Notes: generated by a model not told the origin, from the letters alone. A stretch of DNA of 64,000 nt from Bacillus methanolicus MGA3 (GCF_000724485.1 NZ_CP007739.1:1968843-2032842); one strand, 5' to 3'. Positions 1 to 9,816 are shown, counted from the first letter of the stretch. Numbers and translations are program-made.

Positions 1-756
1 ATGAACTCTGACAAGAATCGGTTCATTTTCGTTCACTTCACCTTTGACTACAGCGATATGCTCTTTTCCGTCCAATACGTTTGTATATCCTATTACTGAA
101 AAACTGCCGTATTCGGTCGGCAATTGGATTTGTACTTCTCTTTTTACAAGTGAATCATGGTCAAGTCGATACTGGATTAAATCCTGGATCGTAATTATTT
201 TCAAGTCGAATTTCTCTGCAATCTTCTCTAACTGAGGCACACGTGCCATCGTACCATCTTCATTCATAATTTCGCAAATAACCCCGGCAGGCTTAGAGCC
301 GCACAGTCTTGCTAAATCGACAGCAGCTTCAGTATGGCCGGCTCTTCTTAACACACCGCCTTCTTTGGCGACAAGAGGAAAAATATGGCCCGGCCGTTTA
401 AAATCAAATGGCGACGCATCATCTTTAAGCATCTTTTGAACGGTTAATGAACGTTCAAAAGCACTGATTCCTGTTGTTGTATCAATATGGTCAATACTGA
501 CCGTAAATGCCGTTCCATGCGTATCCGTATTAACATCGCTCATTGGATTCAATTCTAATTTTGAGGCCAATTCTTCTGTGACCGGAACACAAATAAGCCC
601 CCTGCCCTCTTTTGCCATAAAATTAATAACCTCAGGTGTTGCATATTCGGCTAGAGCGATAAAATCGCCTTCATTTTCCCTGTCCTCATCATCGCAAACA
701 ATCACGACTTTTCCTTGTCTCAAATCCTCCAGTGCTTCTTCGATTTTATGGAACAT
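1..756 (-). CDS. ribBA: RibBA (bifunctional riboflavin enzyme), 3' part cut by window edge
   Basis: Third gene of the riboflavin operon. The first 252 codons are visible; the gene runs off the left edge. The visible part is the 3,4-dihydroxy-2-butanone 4-phosphate synthase half: the acidic loop [10 protein letters not shown] is at about residues 22-31, followed by the GRGLICV segment, [10 protein letters not shown] and the [21 protein letters not shown] stretch. The end of the visible part (LVRVH) is the start of the GTP cyclohydrolase II half, whose zinc cysteines would lie outside the window. The product supplies the four-carbon unit from ribulose 5-phosphate and, with its second half, opens GTP. 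It begins 18 bp after ribE. Confidence 0.96.
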   Translation of the reverse strand, partial: MFHKIEEALEDLRQGKVVIVCDDEDRENEGDFIALAEYATPEVINFMAKEGRGLICVPVTEELASKLELNPMSDVNTDTHGTAFTVSIDHIDTTTGISAFERSLTVQKMLKDDASPFDFKRPGHIFPLVAKEGGVLRRAGHTEAAVDLARLCGSKPAGVICEIMNEDGTMARVPQLEKIAEKFDLKIITIQDLIQYRLDHDSLVKREVQIQLPTEYGSFSVIGYTNVLDGKEHIAVVKGEVNENEPILVRVH

Positions 757-774
757 TCTGTTTCCACCTTTCAT

Positions 775-1425
775 TTACATAAACCCATTTTCTTTTAGAA
801 GTTCGAGTGTAACCTTGCTATTCTTATCCTGCCCGTTTTTCCTTTCCATCAATGTATGGATGTATTTTGCCAGCATATCGAATTCAATATTCACCTTATC
901 CCCCGGCTCTTTCAAACCAAGCACGGTTTCACTGTATGTGTGCGGAATTAAAGAAACTGTTATTACGTTATCTTTTATTCCAAAAATCGTTAACGATGTT
1001 CCATCAATCGCTATTGAACCTTTGAACATGGTGTATACCGTTCCTGAAGGCGGCACTTCAATATCAACATAAACGGCATTGTCCTTTTTCTCTTTACGGA
1101 GAATCGTTCCGGTTCCATCCACATGGCCCGTAACAAAATGTCCGCCAAATCGTCCATTCGCTGCCATCGCTCTTTCAAGGTTTACGCTTGAACCCCTTTT
1201 TAACTCGGCAAGGGTTGTGGAATTGTACGTTTCCGGCATGACATCAACAGAAAAAGAGGACGAAGTATAATCGGTAACGGTAAGGCAAACGCCGCTTACG
1301 GCAATACTGTCTCCAAGCTTTACATCTTCCAGGACTTTTTTGCCCTCAAGGACTAATCGCATGGCTTCCCCGCTTTGGGTGATCCTTTGCACCTTTCCAA
1401 TTTCTTCTACTATTCCTGTAAACAT
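775..1425 (-). CDS. ribE: Riboflavin synthase alpha subunit
   Basis: Cytoplasmic enzyme that dismutates two 6,7-dimethyl-8-ribityllumazines to riboflavin. The 216-residue protein starts with the family hallmark MFTGIVEEIG and shows the duplicated lumazine-binding fold: the first half has SVNLERAM and GGHFVTGHVDG, and the second half (from about residue 98) has SIAIDGTSLTI and the NIEFDMLAKY end. Its start overlaps the end of ribD by 16 bp, so it is translated from the same messenger. Length is normal for the family. Confidence 0.97.
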   Translation of the reverse strand: MFTGIVEEIGKVQRITQSGEAMRLVLEGKKVLEDVKLGDSIAVSGVCLTVTDYTSSSFSVDVMPETYNSTTLAELKRGSSVNLERAMAANGRFGGHFVTGHVDGTGTILRKEKKDNAVYVDIEVPPSGTVYTMFKGSIAIDGTSLTIFGIKDNVITVSLIPHTYSETVLGLKEPGDKVNIEFDMLAKYIHTLMERKNGQDKNSKVTLELLKENGFM

Positions 1426-2525
1426 TCTTGATCACCTTCCATTTTTATCGGTTTAGCGGTTATTTTTATATCCGGGCCAATACGTTCAATAGAAGTAAAC
1501 TCCAGCTTTTCAGCATCCCGAACAAAGTCCAGTCCTTCACCGCCAATTGCCGGAATAGCATCAATGCCTCCGATTACTTTTGGAGCCACATAAAAAATCA
1601 GCTGCTGAAATGCTCTTGCTTTTATAAACGAAGCGTGCACCTTTGAACCGCCTTCTACAAGCACGGACATGATCTGCCTTTTACCAAGCACCGTTAATAG
1701 CTCGTTAATATCAATCTGGGCGGTTGACAACGGAACAACTTCTACTCCTAATTCATGGAGATTGTCAGCCTTTTGCCGATCAAATTCATTTCCGGTAATA
1801 ACTATCGTTTTCGCTGTCTTATCTTTTATCACATTAGCATCAAGCGGAATTCGCAGATGTGTATCTAAAATTATTCGAATGGGATTTTTTCCACCTCGGG
1901 GCAGTCTGGTGGTCAAAAGAGGGTTATCATTTAGGACAGTTTGAATACCAACGAGAATCGCATCGTGTTCATGGCGTAATTGGTGGACATCGCTTCTGGC
2001 TTGAGCGGAAGTAATCCATTTGCTGTCACCTGTTTTTGTTGCTGTTTTTCCATCTAATGTAACAGCTGCTTTTAATGTGACATATGGCTTTCCAGTTTGA
2101 ATGTAATGAAAAAACGGTTCATTTATTTGATCTGCTTCATTTTTGCCGACTCCCACTTCAACCTCGATTCCGGCCTGCCTTAACTGCTTAACTCCTGTTC
2201 CGGCAACAAGCGGGTTAGGATCTAACGTGGCGACGACAACTCTTTTGATTCCTGAAGAGATAATCAGTTCGGTACATGGCGGGGTTTTTCCATAATGGCT
2301 GCACGGCTCAAGGGTTACATAAAGATCCGCTCCCCGTGCTTTTTCTCCTGCAGTGCGAATGGCATGAACTTCTGCATGTGGGGTCCCTGCTTTAAGATGG
2401 GCACCCATTCCGAGAATTTCGCCATTTTTCACAACAACCGCCCCGACACTCGGGTTCGGGCTTGTTTGGCCGACCGCAGCACGCGCCATGGAAAGCGCCA
2501 ATTTCATATACTCATGATCGTGCAT
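1410..2525 (-). CDS. ribD: RibD bifunctional deaminase/reductase
   Basis: First gene of the riboflavin operon; deaminates and then reduces the GTP-derived pyrimidine. The deaminase half carries the zinc site: His50-Ala-Glu52 (in TPHAEVHAI), Cys75 (LEPCSH) and Cys84 (PPC). The reductase half begins near residue 150 (KPYVTLKAAVTLDGK) and contains LVEGGSKVHASF. I start it at ATG 2525, giving 371 aa, near the usual 360. The reading frame is open to 2585, but that extension runs into the terminator hairpin and lacks conservation. GGAGG lies about 14 bp upstream, somewhat far. Expression should be controlled by the FMN riboswitch upstream. Confidence 0.95.
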   Translation of the reverse strand: MHDHEYMKLALSMARAAVGQTSPNPSVGAVVVKNGEILGMGAHLKAGTPHAEVHAIRTAGEKARGADLYVTLEPCSHYGKTPPCTELIISSGIKRVVVATLDPNPLVAGTGVKQLRQAGIEVEVGVGKNEADQINEPFFHYIQTGKPYVTLKAAVTLDGKTATKTGDSKWITSAQARSDVHQLRHEHDAILVGIQTVLNDNPLLTTRLPRGGKNPIRIILDTHLRIPLDANVIKDKTAKTIVITGNEFDRQKADNLHELGVEVVPLSTAQIDINELLTVLGKRQIMSVLVEGGSKVHASFIKARAFQQLIFYVAPKVIGGIDAIPAIGGEGLDFVRDAEKLEFTSIERIGPDIKITAKPIKMEGDQECLQE

Positions 2526-2596
2526 GCCTACAAAACATTCCTCCTCATTTTTTATGCAGCCAGAATCGGGAACATTTTTCACCACGAATTTCCCGT

Positions 2597-2632
2597 AAAA
2601 GCAAAATCCCCGTACACGAACATGTACGGGGC
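2597..2632 (-). terminator. Riboswitch-controlled terminator of the rib operon
   Basis: A 9-bp perfect stem CCCCGTACA/TGTACGGGG (2608-2631) is followed on the minus strand by ATTTTGCTTTT. It lies between the FMN aptamer and ribD, where the expression-platform terminator is expected. A second perfect inverted repeat, GCGTTAAAAA/TTTTTAACGC at 2655-2680, lies between aptamer and terminator and may take part in the switch (inference). Confidence 0.85.
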
Positions 2633-2686
2633 CAAATTACGCACGACGAAATAAGCGTTAAAAAGGAGATTTTTTAACGCAAACCT

Positions 2687-2826
2687 TCCTTCTCCCATCC
2701 AGACTTTAACTGTCGGCTTTGGAATTTCACCAAATCCACCGTTTTCGATTGAATCGAAAACGGGTCACGGGCTTAAGAGGGCATCCTCTATCACCGCCGG
2801 TTAGGAATTTCACCTGACCCCGAAGG
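2687..2826 (-). promoter_or_regulatory. FMN riboswitch (RFN element)
   Basis: Read on the minus strand, the segment holds the conserved RFN blocks in order: CTTCGGGGTCAGGTGAAATT, CCTAACCGGCGGT, AGCCCGTGAC, the variable GTTTTCGATT/AATCGAAAAC hairpin, GGATTTGGTGAAATTCC, AAGCCGACAGT and AGTCTGGATGGGAGAAGG. Binding of FMN is known to favour termination before ribD. The aptamer is complete and looks functional. Confidence 0.98.
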
Positions 2827-3287
2827 AAAAAATATTAAATTATTAATCCCATTTAGTAACCTTAAGTTATCAAAAGTGAACTGTGATCTATATTTTTGGC
2901 AGGTTTAACTTTTTGGTAATAGTCTTTAATTACCTTTAAAACCCTACCATTTTCGATATTTCCCTACCAAAATCATACCACACATTTTCCCTTTTGATTG
3001 ACTAGAATAATATCATTTTAATAACAAAAAAGCAAGGTGTTAAATCCTTTGCTTATCATTTGTTCATTTGTTTTGACACTATCATGCCTCACAACCTTAC
3101 TGTAATCTAAAATCGGCAAATCATCTGTAAATCCAGCATTATAAATGATCCCGCCTTAGCCCATCCCATAGTCCATTCGTTTTGCGTAAAAAGACGCAAT
3201 TTTCTTTATTTTAACTTTACGTTCACTTTATATCGGTTTAACAAACGGGGAGTAATCTTGTATCAAATTCAGCAGATAGGAGTGAAA
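2827..3287. other. Divergent intergenic region, rib operon / phosphoesterase
   Basis: No gene. It must hold the rib promoter (minus); a weak candidate is TTCACT, 16 bp, TACTAA just upstream of the aptamer. A minus-strand terminator-like hairpin lies at 3025-3053 (AGCAAAGG/CCTTGCT followed by six T), possibly blocking antisense read-through. A small TTGCGT/ACGCAA hairpin is at 3182-3199. The Pho-box-like hexamers at 3211-3243 are listed separately. Confidence 0.5.
3211..3243 (+). promoter_or_regulatory. Candidate PhoP (Pho box) site
   Basis: TTAACT (3211) and TTCACT (3222) are separated by exactly 5 bp, with TTAACA at 3238. The Bacillus PhoP consensus is TT(A/T/C)A(C/T)A repeated with 5-bp gaps. 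The site is 45-80 bp before a secreted phosphoesterase gene, which makes phosphate-starvation control plausible. Inferred only from hexamer similarity. Confidence 0.35.
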
Positions 3288-6038
3288 ATGATGTTAAAGA
3301 AATGGCGAAAGAAGAAACGTCTTCTAGCCGGAGTTACTTTGAGTACGCTGCTTCTTGGTTCTGCCGGTGCGTATGCCGCGAAGGTGAGCGGATTTGGCAC
3401 CAATCTTGTCGGTGAACAAGCAAATGGTTCCGTTCAAACTCCGGTGAACCAGCTGATCACACCGGCTGGAAAGCAAATTGAATTTGGCGGCAACCCAATC
3501 TCCGTTGCGATTAATCCAAACGGAAAAACTGCAGTAACGATTGTCGGCCGCAGTGATTACGGCGGTAAAGGAATTAACGTGATCGACCTTGCCAGCGGAA
3601 CGATGAAAGCCCAGGATATCAGTTTAGGTCTTTCCCATATGTGGGGCTTGGCCTATTCAAAAGACGGCAGCCAGCTTTATGCAACTGGTTCATCGGGCTC
3701 AACCGGTAAAGTAGTCGTCTTATCAGTCGCTCCGGATGGCACTCCGGCAGTGCAAAAAACAATTAATCTTCCAACAGCATCTGTCGGCGGAAATATCAAT
3801 CCGCTTGACATCGCGATTGCCCCGGACGGCAAGCTGCTTGTTGCTTTAAACCGTGACAACAGCCTTGGCGTCATTGATCCGCAAACAGGTACACTCACGA
3901 ACAAAATTACAGTTGAAAATGCTCCAACCAGTGTTTTAGTAAACGGCAACTTCGCCTACGTAACCAACCAAGGCGGCCGCAAAGCACAGCCGGGAGACAC
4001 GACAGTTGATTCTTCCGGAACTCCAGTGGTAACCGATAAAACGGGTGCGACGACAACAGGAAGTGTTTCCGTCGTTGACCTTTTGACAAACACAGTTGTC
4101 AAAAACATTCCGGTCGGCGTGCAGCCTGAACGGATGACATTATCAGGCCAATATCTATTCGTTGCCAATACGAATAGTGACACGGTTTCAGTTATTGACA
4201 CGAAAACAAATAACGTCGTCCAAACGATTGACATTAAACCGTATCCGAATGCACCTAAAGGTTCCGCGCCAAATGCGGTTAAAATGGTCGATGGCAAGTT
4301 AATGGTCAGCCTTGGCCGTGTCAATGCGATTGCCGTCTATGACTGGAAAGGACCGGATAAAACGCCTGAATTACAGGGCTTATTACCAACAGCATGGTTC
4401 CCGGTAGATATCGCCGTCGATTCCGTTAATAAAAATCTCGTTGTTGCCAATGCGGATGGAATCGGTTCCCGCGGACCAGCACGCAACTTAACAATTCAAG
4501 GAATTACCGTTAATGGCCACTCCTCCTATGCGCAGGTAGGATCGCTTTCCTTGATTCCATTCCCTGATGCAGGTGCTCTTGCAAAAGGAACAAAGCAGGT
4601 ATATGAAAACAATAACTGGTACGGTTTAAAGAATCTAAACGCAAAACCGCGCCCGCATAAGAAACCTGTCGCGATGCCGGAACGCGTAGGTGAGCCGTCC
4701 ACTATTAAACACGTATTCTATATTATTAAAGAAAACCGTACTTATGACCAAGTATTGGGCGACCTTGGTAAAGGAAACGGTCTGCCTGCCTTAACGCAGT
4801 TCCCGCAGCAGGTTACACCAAACTTGCACAAGCTCGCAAGAACCTTCCCGCTGCTTGACAATACGTATACTTCCGGAATCCAGTCAGCAAGCGGACACCA
4901 GTGGGTAATGCAAGGAACAAATACGGACTATGAAGATAAAGAAACCGATACAGCCAATGTAAGAAGCTATCCGGGCGGTGCAGGCGATGCGATGGCTTAT
5001 GCGCCAACAGGACATCTTTGGGATCAAGCGGCAAAATATGGCGTATCCGTAGAAAACTTTGGGGAAGATACAACCGGCTTTACAGGTCCGGAACCATTTG
5101 GAACCTGGACAGACTGGTATAAAGATTACCAAATTCTTGCCGGCCTGCAAAAAGGAAATCTGCATGTACCGGTTGGCGACTACCAAGCAACAATTGATAT
5201 TCCGTCCCTTGGGCCAATTACGTACAAGCCTTACCCAACATTCGACATGAATATTCCGGATCAATACCGTTTTGAAATTTTCAAGCAGAGATTTGAAGAG
5301 CACGTGAAAAATCATGACCTGCCGGCGCTGACCACGATGTGGTTGACAAATGACCATACGGCCGGAAACTCGACAAACAATCCGACGCCGCAGGCAATGG
5401 TTGCTGACAATGACCTTGCTGTAGGTAAAATTGTTGATTTGATTTCCCATAGCCCGTACTGGAAAGATTCCGTTATTTTTATCACAGAAGACGATTCGCA
5501 AAATGGTCTGGACCACGTAGACGGCCATCGTCAGCCGGCGTTTGTCATCAGCCCTTGGGTGAAAAGAGGCATAACGAACAGCCACTATTGGACAGTAATC
5601 AACATGGTGCGCAGTATTGAACAAATTCTCGGACTTCCTGCAATGAACCAAAACGATGCTGCCGCCGAGCCGATGAGTGAGCTGTTCACGAATAAGCCTG
5701 ACTTTACACCGTACGACTTTGTGCCAAACCAAATTCCGCTTGACACGTTAAACGGCCAGCCAGGTTCCAATACGGCAGTCCTTGCCAACACAACGAATAT
5801 CACACCGGGGGCAAAAGAGCTTGCAAAACAGTGGACAGAATGGTCGAACAAACACAAGGACGAATTTTCAGGCAAGCATGCTTCACCTGACACCATTAAT
5901 GCTAACATGCTGAACCATTCTGTCTGGTATGCAACCAAAGGTTTTGATAAACCATATCCAGGTGAGAAAAAGGTTCTGACACCGGCTGAGGTAGAACAGC
6001 AGCCTGAAAGCCGCGCACCATCACCGGCGAAAAATTAA
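3288..6038 (+). CDS. Secreted YncE-type beta-propeller / phosphoesterase fusion
   Basis: 916 aa. An N-terminal signal peptide (KKWRKKKRLL, hydrophobic LSTLLLGSAGAYA) marks it as secreted. Residues of about 50-430 form a YVTN/YncE-like propeller (repeats such as DTKTNNVVQTIDIKP, NSLGVIDPQTGTLTNKI). From about 480 an alkaline-phosphatase-superfamily phosphoesterase domain follows: FYIIKENRTYDQVLGDLG with the metal-binding E-N-R-T-Y-D, then SASGHQWVMQG, TMWLTNDHTAG and ITEDDSQNGLDHVDGHR. It should hydrolyse phosphate esters outside the cell; the substrate is unknown. ATG 3288 or 3291 follows AGGAG; the frame is open further upstream but without a ribosome site. A Pho-box-like sequence lies upstream. 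Confidence 0.9.
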   Translation: MMLKKWRKKKRLLAGVTLSTLLLGSAGAYAAKVSGFGTNLVGEQANGSVQTPVNQLITPAGKQIEFGGNPISVAINPNGKTAVTIVGRSDYGGKGINVIDLASGTMKAQDISLGLSHMWGLAYSKDGSQLYATGSSGSTGKVVVLSVAPDGTPAVQKTINLPTASVGGNINPLDIAIAPDGKLLVALNRDNSLGVIDPQTGTLTNKITVENAPTSVLVNGNFAYVTNQGGRKAQPGDTTVDSSGTPVVTDKTGATTTGSVSVVDLLTNTVVKNIPVGVQPERMTLSGQYLFVANTNSDTVSVIDTKTNNVVQTIDIKPYPNAPKGSAPNAVKMVDGKLMVSLGRVNAIAVYDWKGPDKTPELQGLLPTAWFPVDIAVDSVNKNLVVANADGIGSRGPARNLTIQGITVNGHSSYAQVGSLSLIPFPDAGALAKGTKQVYENNNWYGLKNLNAKPRPHKKPVAMPERVGEPSTIKHVFYIIKENRTYDQVLGDLGKGNGLPALTQFPQQVTPNLHKLARTFPLLDNTYTSGIQSASGHQWVMQGTNTDYEDKETDTANVRSYPGGAGDAMAYAPTGHLWDQAAKYGVSVENFGEDTTGFTGPEPFGTWTDWYKDYQILAGLQKGNLHVPVGDYQATIDIPSLGPITYKPYPTFDMNIPDQYRFEIFKQRFEEHVKNHDLPALTTMWLTNDHTAGNSTNNPTPQAMVADNDLAVGKIVDLISHSPYWKDSVIFITEDDSQNGLDHVDGHRQPAFVISPWVKRGITNSHYWTVINMVRSIEQILGLPAMNQNDAAAEPMSELFTNKPDFTPYDFVPNQIPLDTLNGQPGSNTAVLANTTNITPGAKELAKQWTEWSNKHKDEFSGKHASPDTINANMLNHSVWYATKGFDKPYPGEKKVLTPAEVEQQPESRAPSPAKN

Positions 6039-6094
6039 TTTTGCATGACTAGGCAGGTGGCAGACTGGGGCTGCGCCTGCGGCTGGATGATGAG

Positions 6095-6129
6095 AGGAAC
6101 CAGGCTTTTCGCGGTTTGGTTCCTTTTTT
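6095..6129 (+). terminator. Terminator after phosphoesterase gene
   Basis: AGGAACCA (6095-6102) pairs with TGGTTCCT (6117-6124) and is followed by a T run. It separates the phosphoesterase gene from the RND gene, so the latter probably has its own promoter or depends on read-through. Confidence 0.8.
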
Positions 6130-6177
6130 CTATGAATCTATTAACTTGGACGTGCCAAGGGAGGATAAAAGTAAAAA

Positions 6178-9100
6178 ATGAAACGGTTATTGGAAGCAAC
6201 GCAGAAACGGGTCATTTTGATGATCACGTTAATCGCCTTGATTCTTGTCTGGGGCGGCATGTCCGCGCTTCAAATCCAACGGGATTACCTGCCTGAGATC
6301 AGCAACCCTTCGCTTATCGTGACGGTCAAGGCAGACAATTATCAGGCAGATCAAGTAAAAACCCTGATTACTGAACCTATCCAGCAGGCGGTACGGGTAG
6401 TGGACGGCCTTGAGAATGTGGAGACGAGCTCGTTTAATGGCGGTGCCATGGTCAGCCTCAACTTTCCAATGAAATATGATATGAAAAAGGCAGAGGCCGA
6501 GGTATCGAAAGCTCTGGAGAGCGTTTCCCAGCCTGCCGATGTTGAAAAACCTCTCGTCACCCGGCTCAGTACCCATTCTCTGCCGATGATGAGAATCAGT
6601 CTGATGGCCGCTTCACCAAATATGACAGAAAATACGCTGCGAACAGCGATTCAAGCAGATGCTGTCAATCGATTGAAAACTGTGCCGGGCGTACAAGACA
6701 TTCGCGTTTCCGGGGGTGGAACGGCCGGATATGCGGTTACCATCCGAACCAAAGATTTGCAAAAAGCGGGATTAACGGTATATGATGTAAAAAAGTCCCT
6801 CGAAACTAACAATTATACAACCGGTTTTAATGGAAAGATGACGAACAACCAAATTTCGATACCAATCCAAGTCGCGGGCTGGACGATCAACCAGCAGGAT
6901 TTGCTCAAGCTGCCGATTCATGGTCAAAACGGAAAAATTGTTCCGCTTTCTGCTGTGGCCAACATATCCAACTCAATTGTCAATTTGCAGACAATTACAA
7001 GAACGAATGGAAAGCCGAGTGTTCTTTTGGATATTTTAAAAACTCCATCTTCGAATATTACCGATGTGTCGGAGCGGATTAAAAGGAAACTTAAAGAAAT
7101 ACCTGCTTACAAAAATAAGGATGTAAAGGTTTCTATTCTATTTGACCAGGGCGCGCAGGTGAATGCTGCTTTGAAAGACCTGATCAAAGAAGGCTTGCTT
7201 GGGTGCTTGTTTTCGATAATTTGTGTGTTTTTGTTTTTCCGTAAAGTTCGCTCGACATTGCTTATTGCCCTTTCCCTGCCAATCTGTTTACTGGCGGCAG
7301 CCGGTTTATTAAAAACGATGGGCATCAGCCTTAATCTTCTGACCGTATCGGGGTTAATTGTCTCGATGGGCAGGGTGGTCGATGATTCGATTGTCATCCT
7401 TGATAATATGAACCGAAAAGTCCATGAGGCAAAAGGTGTAAGAAGCATGGACGCGATCGTAAAGGGTGTAACGGAAATGATTCCGGCCATTGTTTCGTCT
7501 ACTGCCACAACCGTGGCTGTCTATGTCCCGATTGCCCTTGTCGGCGGGATGATCAGCTCCGCATTCTCAGGGTTTGCCTGGTCGGTTGTGATTGCTCTGA
7601 TCATGTCCTTATTTGTATCGATCTTTATCGTACCGGCTTTTTATAACCTTTTTTGGAAAGGGAAACCGAGTGCTGTCGAAGACGATTTAGAGCCGCTTGC
7701 CTATAAAATTTTTGCATGGGTGTTTGCGCGAAAAGGAAAAACATCTGCTGTCACGCTGGCGTTATTTTTGCTGACAGTGATCTCTGCAGCTTTTCTGCCT
7801 GTGAATTTTTTACCGGCATCCACTCAAACGGGGCAGGTCGGCGTTCAAGTGGAAATGCCAAGGAATACGGCTCTGACGGAAGTGAATGCGGAAGTGCAGA
7901 GATTGGAGGGGTTATTTAAGGCAAATCCAAAAATCACCTCTTTTTCATCGGGGCTTGGTTCCTCTTTTACCCCACAATCCGATGATGTTTTTGATGCCGG
8001 AGGCGGCTGGCTGCAGCAGCCGAACATCGCCAATATTTCGATAACGCTGAAAAAAGGGACCGATGTCAATGCTTTTATTTCTGAATTGCAAAAGCAATTA
8101 AATGGCTTGTCTGGAAAAGCGGTTTACACGGTTTCCAACGCAAGCATTGCCGGTGATGATACGCAGTTGAAAATCAATCTTATGGGAGCTGACAGCCAGA
8201 AGCTAGAGACCCTTGCGCAAACAGTCCGCAATCAGCTGAAGTTAATTCCCGGATTGGCTGTGCAGGGAGCGGCAGATGCTGAAGATCAGACCGCGCAATA
8301 TCAGTTAACACTGAATCGGAAAGCGATTGAAAAGAACGGAATAAAGCTTGAAGACGTTCTCAACCGGATTCAGCTCTATGTAGCTGAAGGAACAAAAGGA
8401 TCCATCTCCATTAACGGGAATACTTTCCCGGTTGTCATTCATACCGATGTGCAAAACGGTGCAACCAATGACATTTTTTCGATCATGGGCAGGGAGACTT
8501 TTTTAAATAAAGACGGAAAAAAAGTTCCTTTAACCCAGCTTGCAATCCTGACTTCTTCAGGTACACCTTTGATTCAGGAGAAGGATGGCCAGCCGTTTGC
8601 TGTTGTGACTGCCAACATCACTTCCAATGATATTGGAAAGGTAACCAGCGAAGTCAAAAAGGCTCTCGCACAAATGCCGCTTCCGGAAGGCATAAAGGTT
8701 TCCTTTGCGGGTGCCCCGCAGCAGGTGTATGAAATGATGGTTGAGATGGGATTTGCTTTATTCATTTCCGTCTTTCTGGTGCTTTTCATCATCAGTGTTG
8801 TTTTCCGCGGCTGGAAAGCCCCTCTTTCCGTCTTGCTGTGCATACCGCTCGCGTTTATCGGCTCGGTCATCAGCATGGTTATTTTTAAACTGGAATGGAA
8901 TCTGGCGGCCTTTGTCGGTTTATTGATGTTGACGGGAATTGTTGTGACCAATGGCATCGTTCTTGTTGATAAAGTCGAGCGAAACATCGCAGCCGGCATG
9001 AAACTGGAGGAGGCAATTTTACAGGGGACGCTCACCCGGATACGGCCGATTTTGACAACAGCTTTCACCACCATTTTAACTTTGATTCCGCTTGCCTTTT

Positions 9101-9270
9101 CATCACGTACCGATACGGTGATCTCGCAAACGCTTGGCATTGTGGTCATCGGTGGTCTGGTAAGTTCTACCTTTATTAGTCTCTTCATGGTACCGATTTG
9201 CTACAAATGGCTGCATCGGAGTGCACCATTGGCAAACCAGGTTGATATAAAAGAAGCGGCTTTGAATTAA
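6178..9270 (+). CDS. RND-family efflux transporter (AcrB/MdtB-like)
   Basis: 1030 aa, the usual size for an inner-membrane RND pump. TM1 is at about residues 12-30; the first periplasmic-type loop has the porter domains; TM2-6 cover about 335-500 with the motif D(D)SIVILDNM in TM4, the proton-relay aspartate pair; a second large loop follows, then TM8-12 (about 860-1015). Driven by proton motive force, it would extrude drugs, surfactants or metals; the substrate is not deducible. GGGAGG lies 12 bp before ATG. No membrane-fusion partner is adjacent, so it acts alone or with a distant adaptor. Confidence 0.9.
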   Translation: MKRLLEATQKRVILMITLIALILVWGGMSALQIQRDYLPEISNPSLIVTVKADNYQADQVKTLITEPIQQAVRVVDGLENVETSSFNGGAMVSLNFPMKYDMKKAEAEVSKALESVSQPADVEKPLVTRLSTHSLPMMRISLMAASPNMTENTLRTAIQADAVNRLKTVPGVQDIRVSGGGTAGYAVTIRTKDLQKAGLTVYDVKKSLETNNYTTGFNGKMTNNQISIPIQVAGWTINQQDLLKLPIHGQNGKIVPLSAVANISNSIVNLQTITRTNGKPSVLLDILKTPSSNITDVSERIKRKLKEIPAYKNKDVKVSILFDQGAQVNAALKDLIKEGLLGCLFSIICVFLFFRKVRSTLLIALSLPICLLAAAGLLKTMGISLNLLTVSGLIVSMGRVVDDSIVILDNMNRKVHEAKGVRSMDAIVKGVTEMIPAIVSSTATTVAVYVPIALVGGMISSAFSGFAWSVVIALIMSLFVSIFIVPAFYNLFWKGKPSAVEDDLEPLAYKIFAWVFARKGKTSAVTLALFLLTVISAAFLPVNFLPASTQTGQVGVQVEMPRNTALTEVNAEVQRLEGLFKANPKITSFSSGLGSSFTPQSDDVFDAGGGWLQQPNIANISITLKKGTDVNAFISELQKQLNGLSGKAVYTVSNASIAGDDTQLKINLMGADSQKLETLAQTVRNQLKLIPGLAVQGAADAEDQTAQYQLTLNRKAIEKNGIKLEDVLNRIQLYVAEGTKGSISINGNTFPVVIHTDVQNGATNDIFSIMGRETFLNKDGKKVPLTQLAILTSSGTPLIQEKDGQPFAVVTANITSNDIGKVTSEVKKALAQMPLPEGIKVSFAGAPQQVYEMMVEMGFALFISVFLVLFIISVVFRGWKAPLSVLLCIPLAFIGSVISMVIFKLEWNLAAFVGLLMLTGIVVTNGIVLVDKVERNIAAGMKLEEAILQGTLTRIRPILTTAFTTILTLIPLAFSSRTDTVISQTLGIVVIGGLVSSTFISLFMVPICYKWLHRSAPLANQVDIKEAALN

Positions 9271-9429
9271 AGGAAAAAAGAGAACGATCCGAAATATGCA
9301 AGCAAATGCTGCGAAAGCATTAGAAGAAATGCTAAAATGAATCGACTTTTTTATCCTTACAGTTTTTAATAATTATTTATTATTTTCTGCCAAATTCCCT
9401 GCCAAAATTAAAACTTAAACAAAATAAAA

Positions 9430-9467
9430 CCGGATAAACCATTATTTTTATTATTAGGTTTATCCGG
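9430..9467. terminator. Bidirectional terminator-like hairpin
   Basis: Perfect 11-bp stem CCGGATAAACC/GGTTTATCCGG around a 16-nt AT loop, with T-rich flanks on both strands. It is 160 bp after the RND gene and is its probable terminator. Confidence 0.65.
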
Positions 9468-9689
9468 ATATTTATTTTAAATGAATTTCTTTTGACCCCA
9501 ATGGAAATCCTATTCGATTAAACTATTCTAACATATTAAAGGTCTTAATTAAAATGAAAAAATAAAACATAATAGAAATAAAAAAATTTTTCATTTTGGA
9601 ATTCCTCATGAATTAGATAAAAGATTCACCTGAATTTATTAACGGGTTCTCTTTTGGGGTGCAAAAATCAATTTCACAATACATTTTTA

Positions 9690-9720
9690 ACGTGAATTCA
9701 CACACGAATTCACGTTTTTT
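9690..9720 (+). terminator. Strong rho-independent terminator without an obvious upstream gene
   Basis: ACGTGAATTC (9690-9699) and GAATTCACGT (9706-9715) form a perfect 10-bp stem with a 6-nt loop followed by TTTTT. No intact plus-strand gene lies between it and the RND gene, so a small RNA or a lost gene may end here. Confidence 0.75.
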
Positions 9721-9816
9721 CTTTCCTTGAAATTACTACACTCTTTGATGTTTTTATTAAAATTCAAGTAGGATTTCGCACACCAATTCTCGAATATGGA
9801 AATAATTATTGTACAG

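Noticed and set aside
4884..5732. 282-codon minus-strand open frame
   Set aside because: Antisense shadow of the well-supported phosphoesterase gene; no ribosome site or family resemblance.
6045..6296. 83-codon plus-strand frame between phosphoesterase and RND genes
   Set aside because: Spans the terminator hairpin and overlaps the RND start in another frame; no coding signature.
8574..9188. 204-codon minus-strand frame
   Set aside because: Shadow of the RND transporter's last membrane region.
9296..9340. C-terminal remnant of an integrase (MQANAAKALEEMLK)
   Set aside because: Only 14 codons, no catalytic motif, and other frames are also open; cannot be supported.
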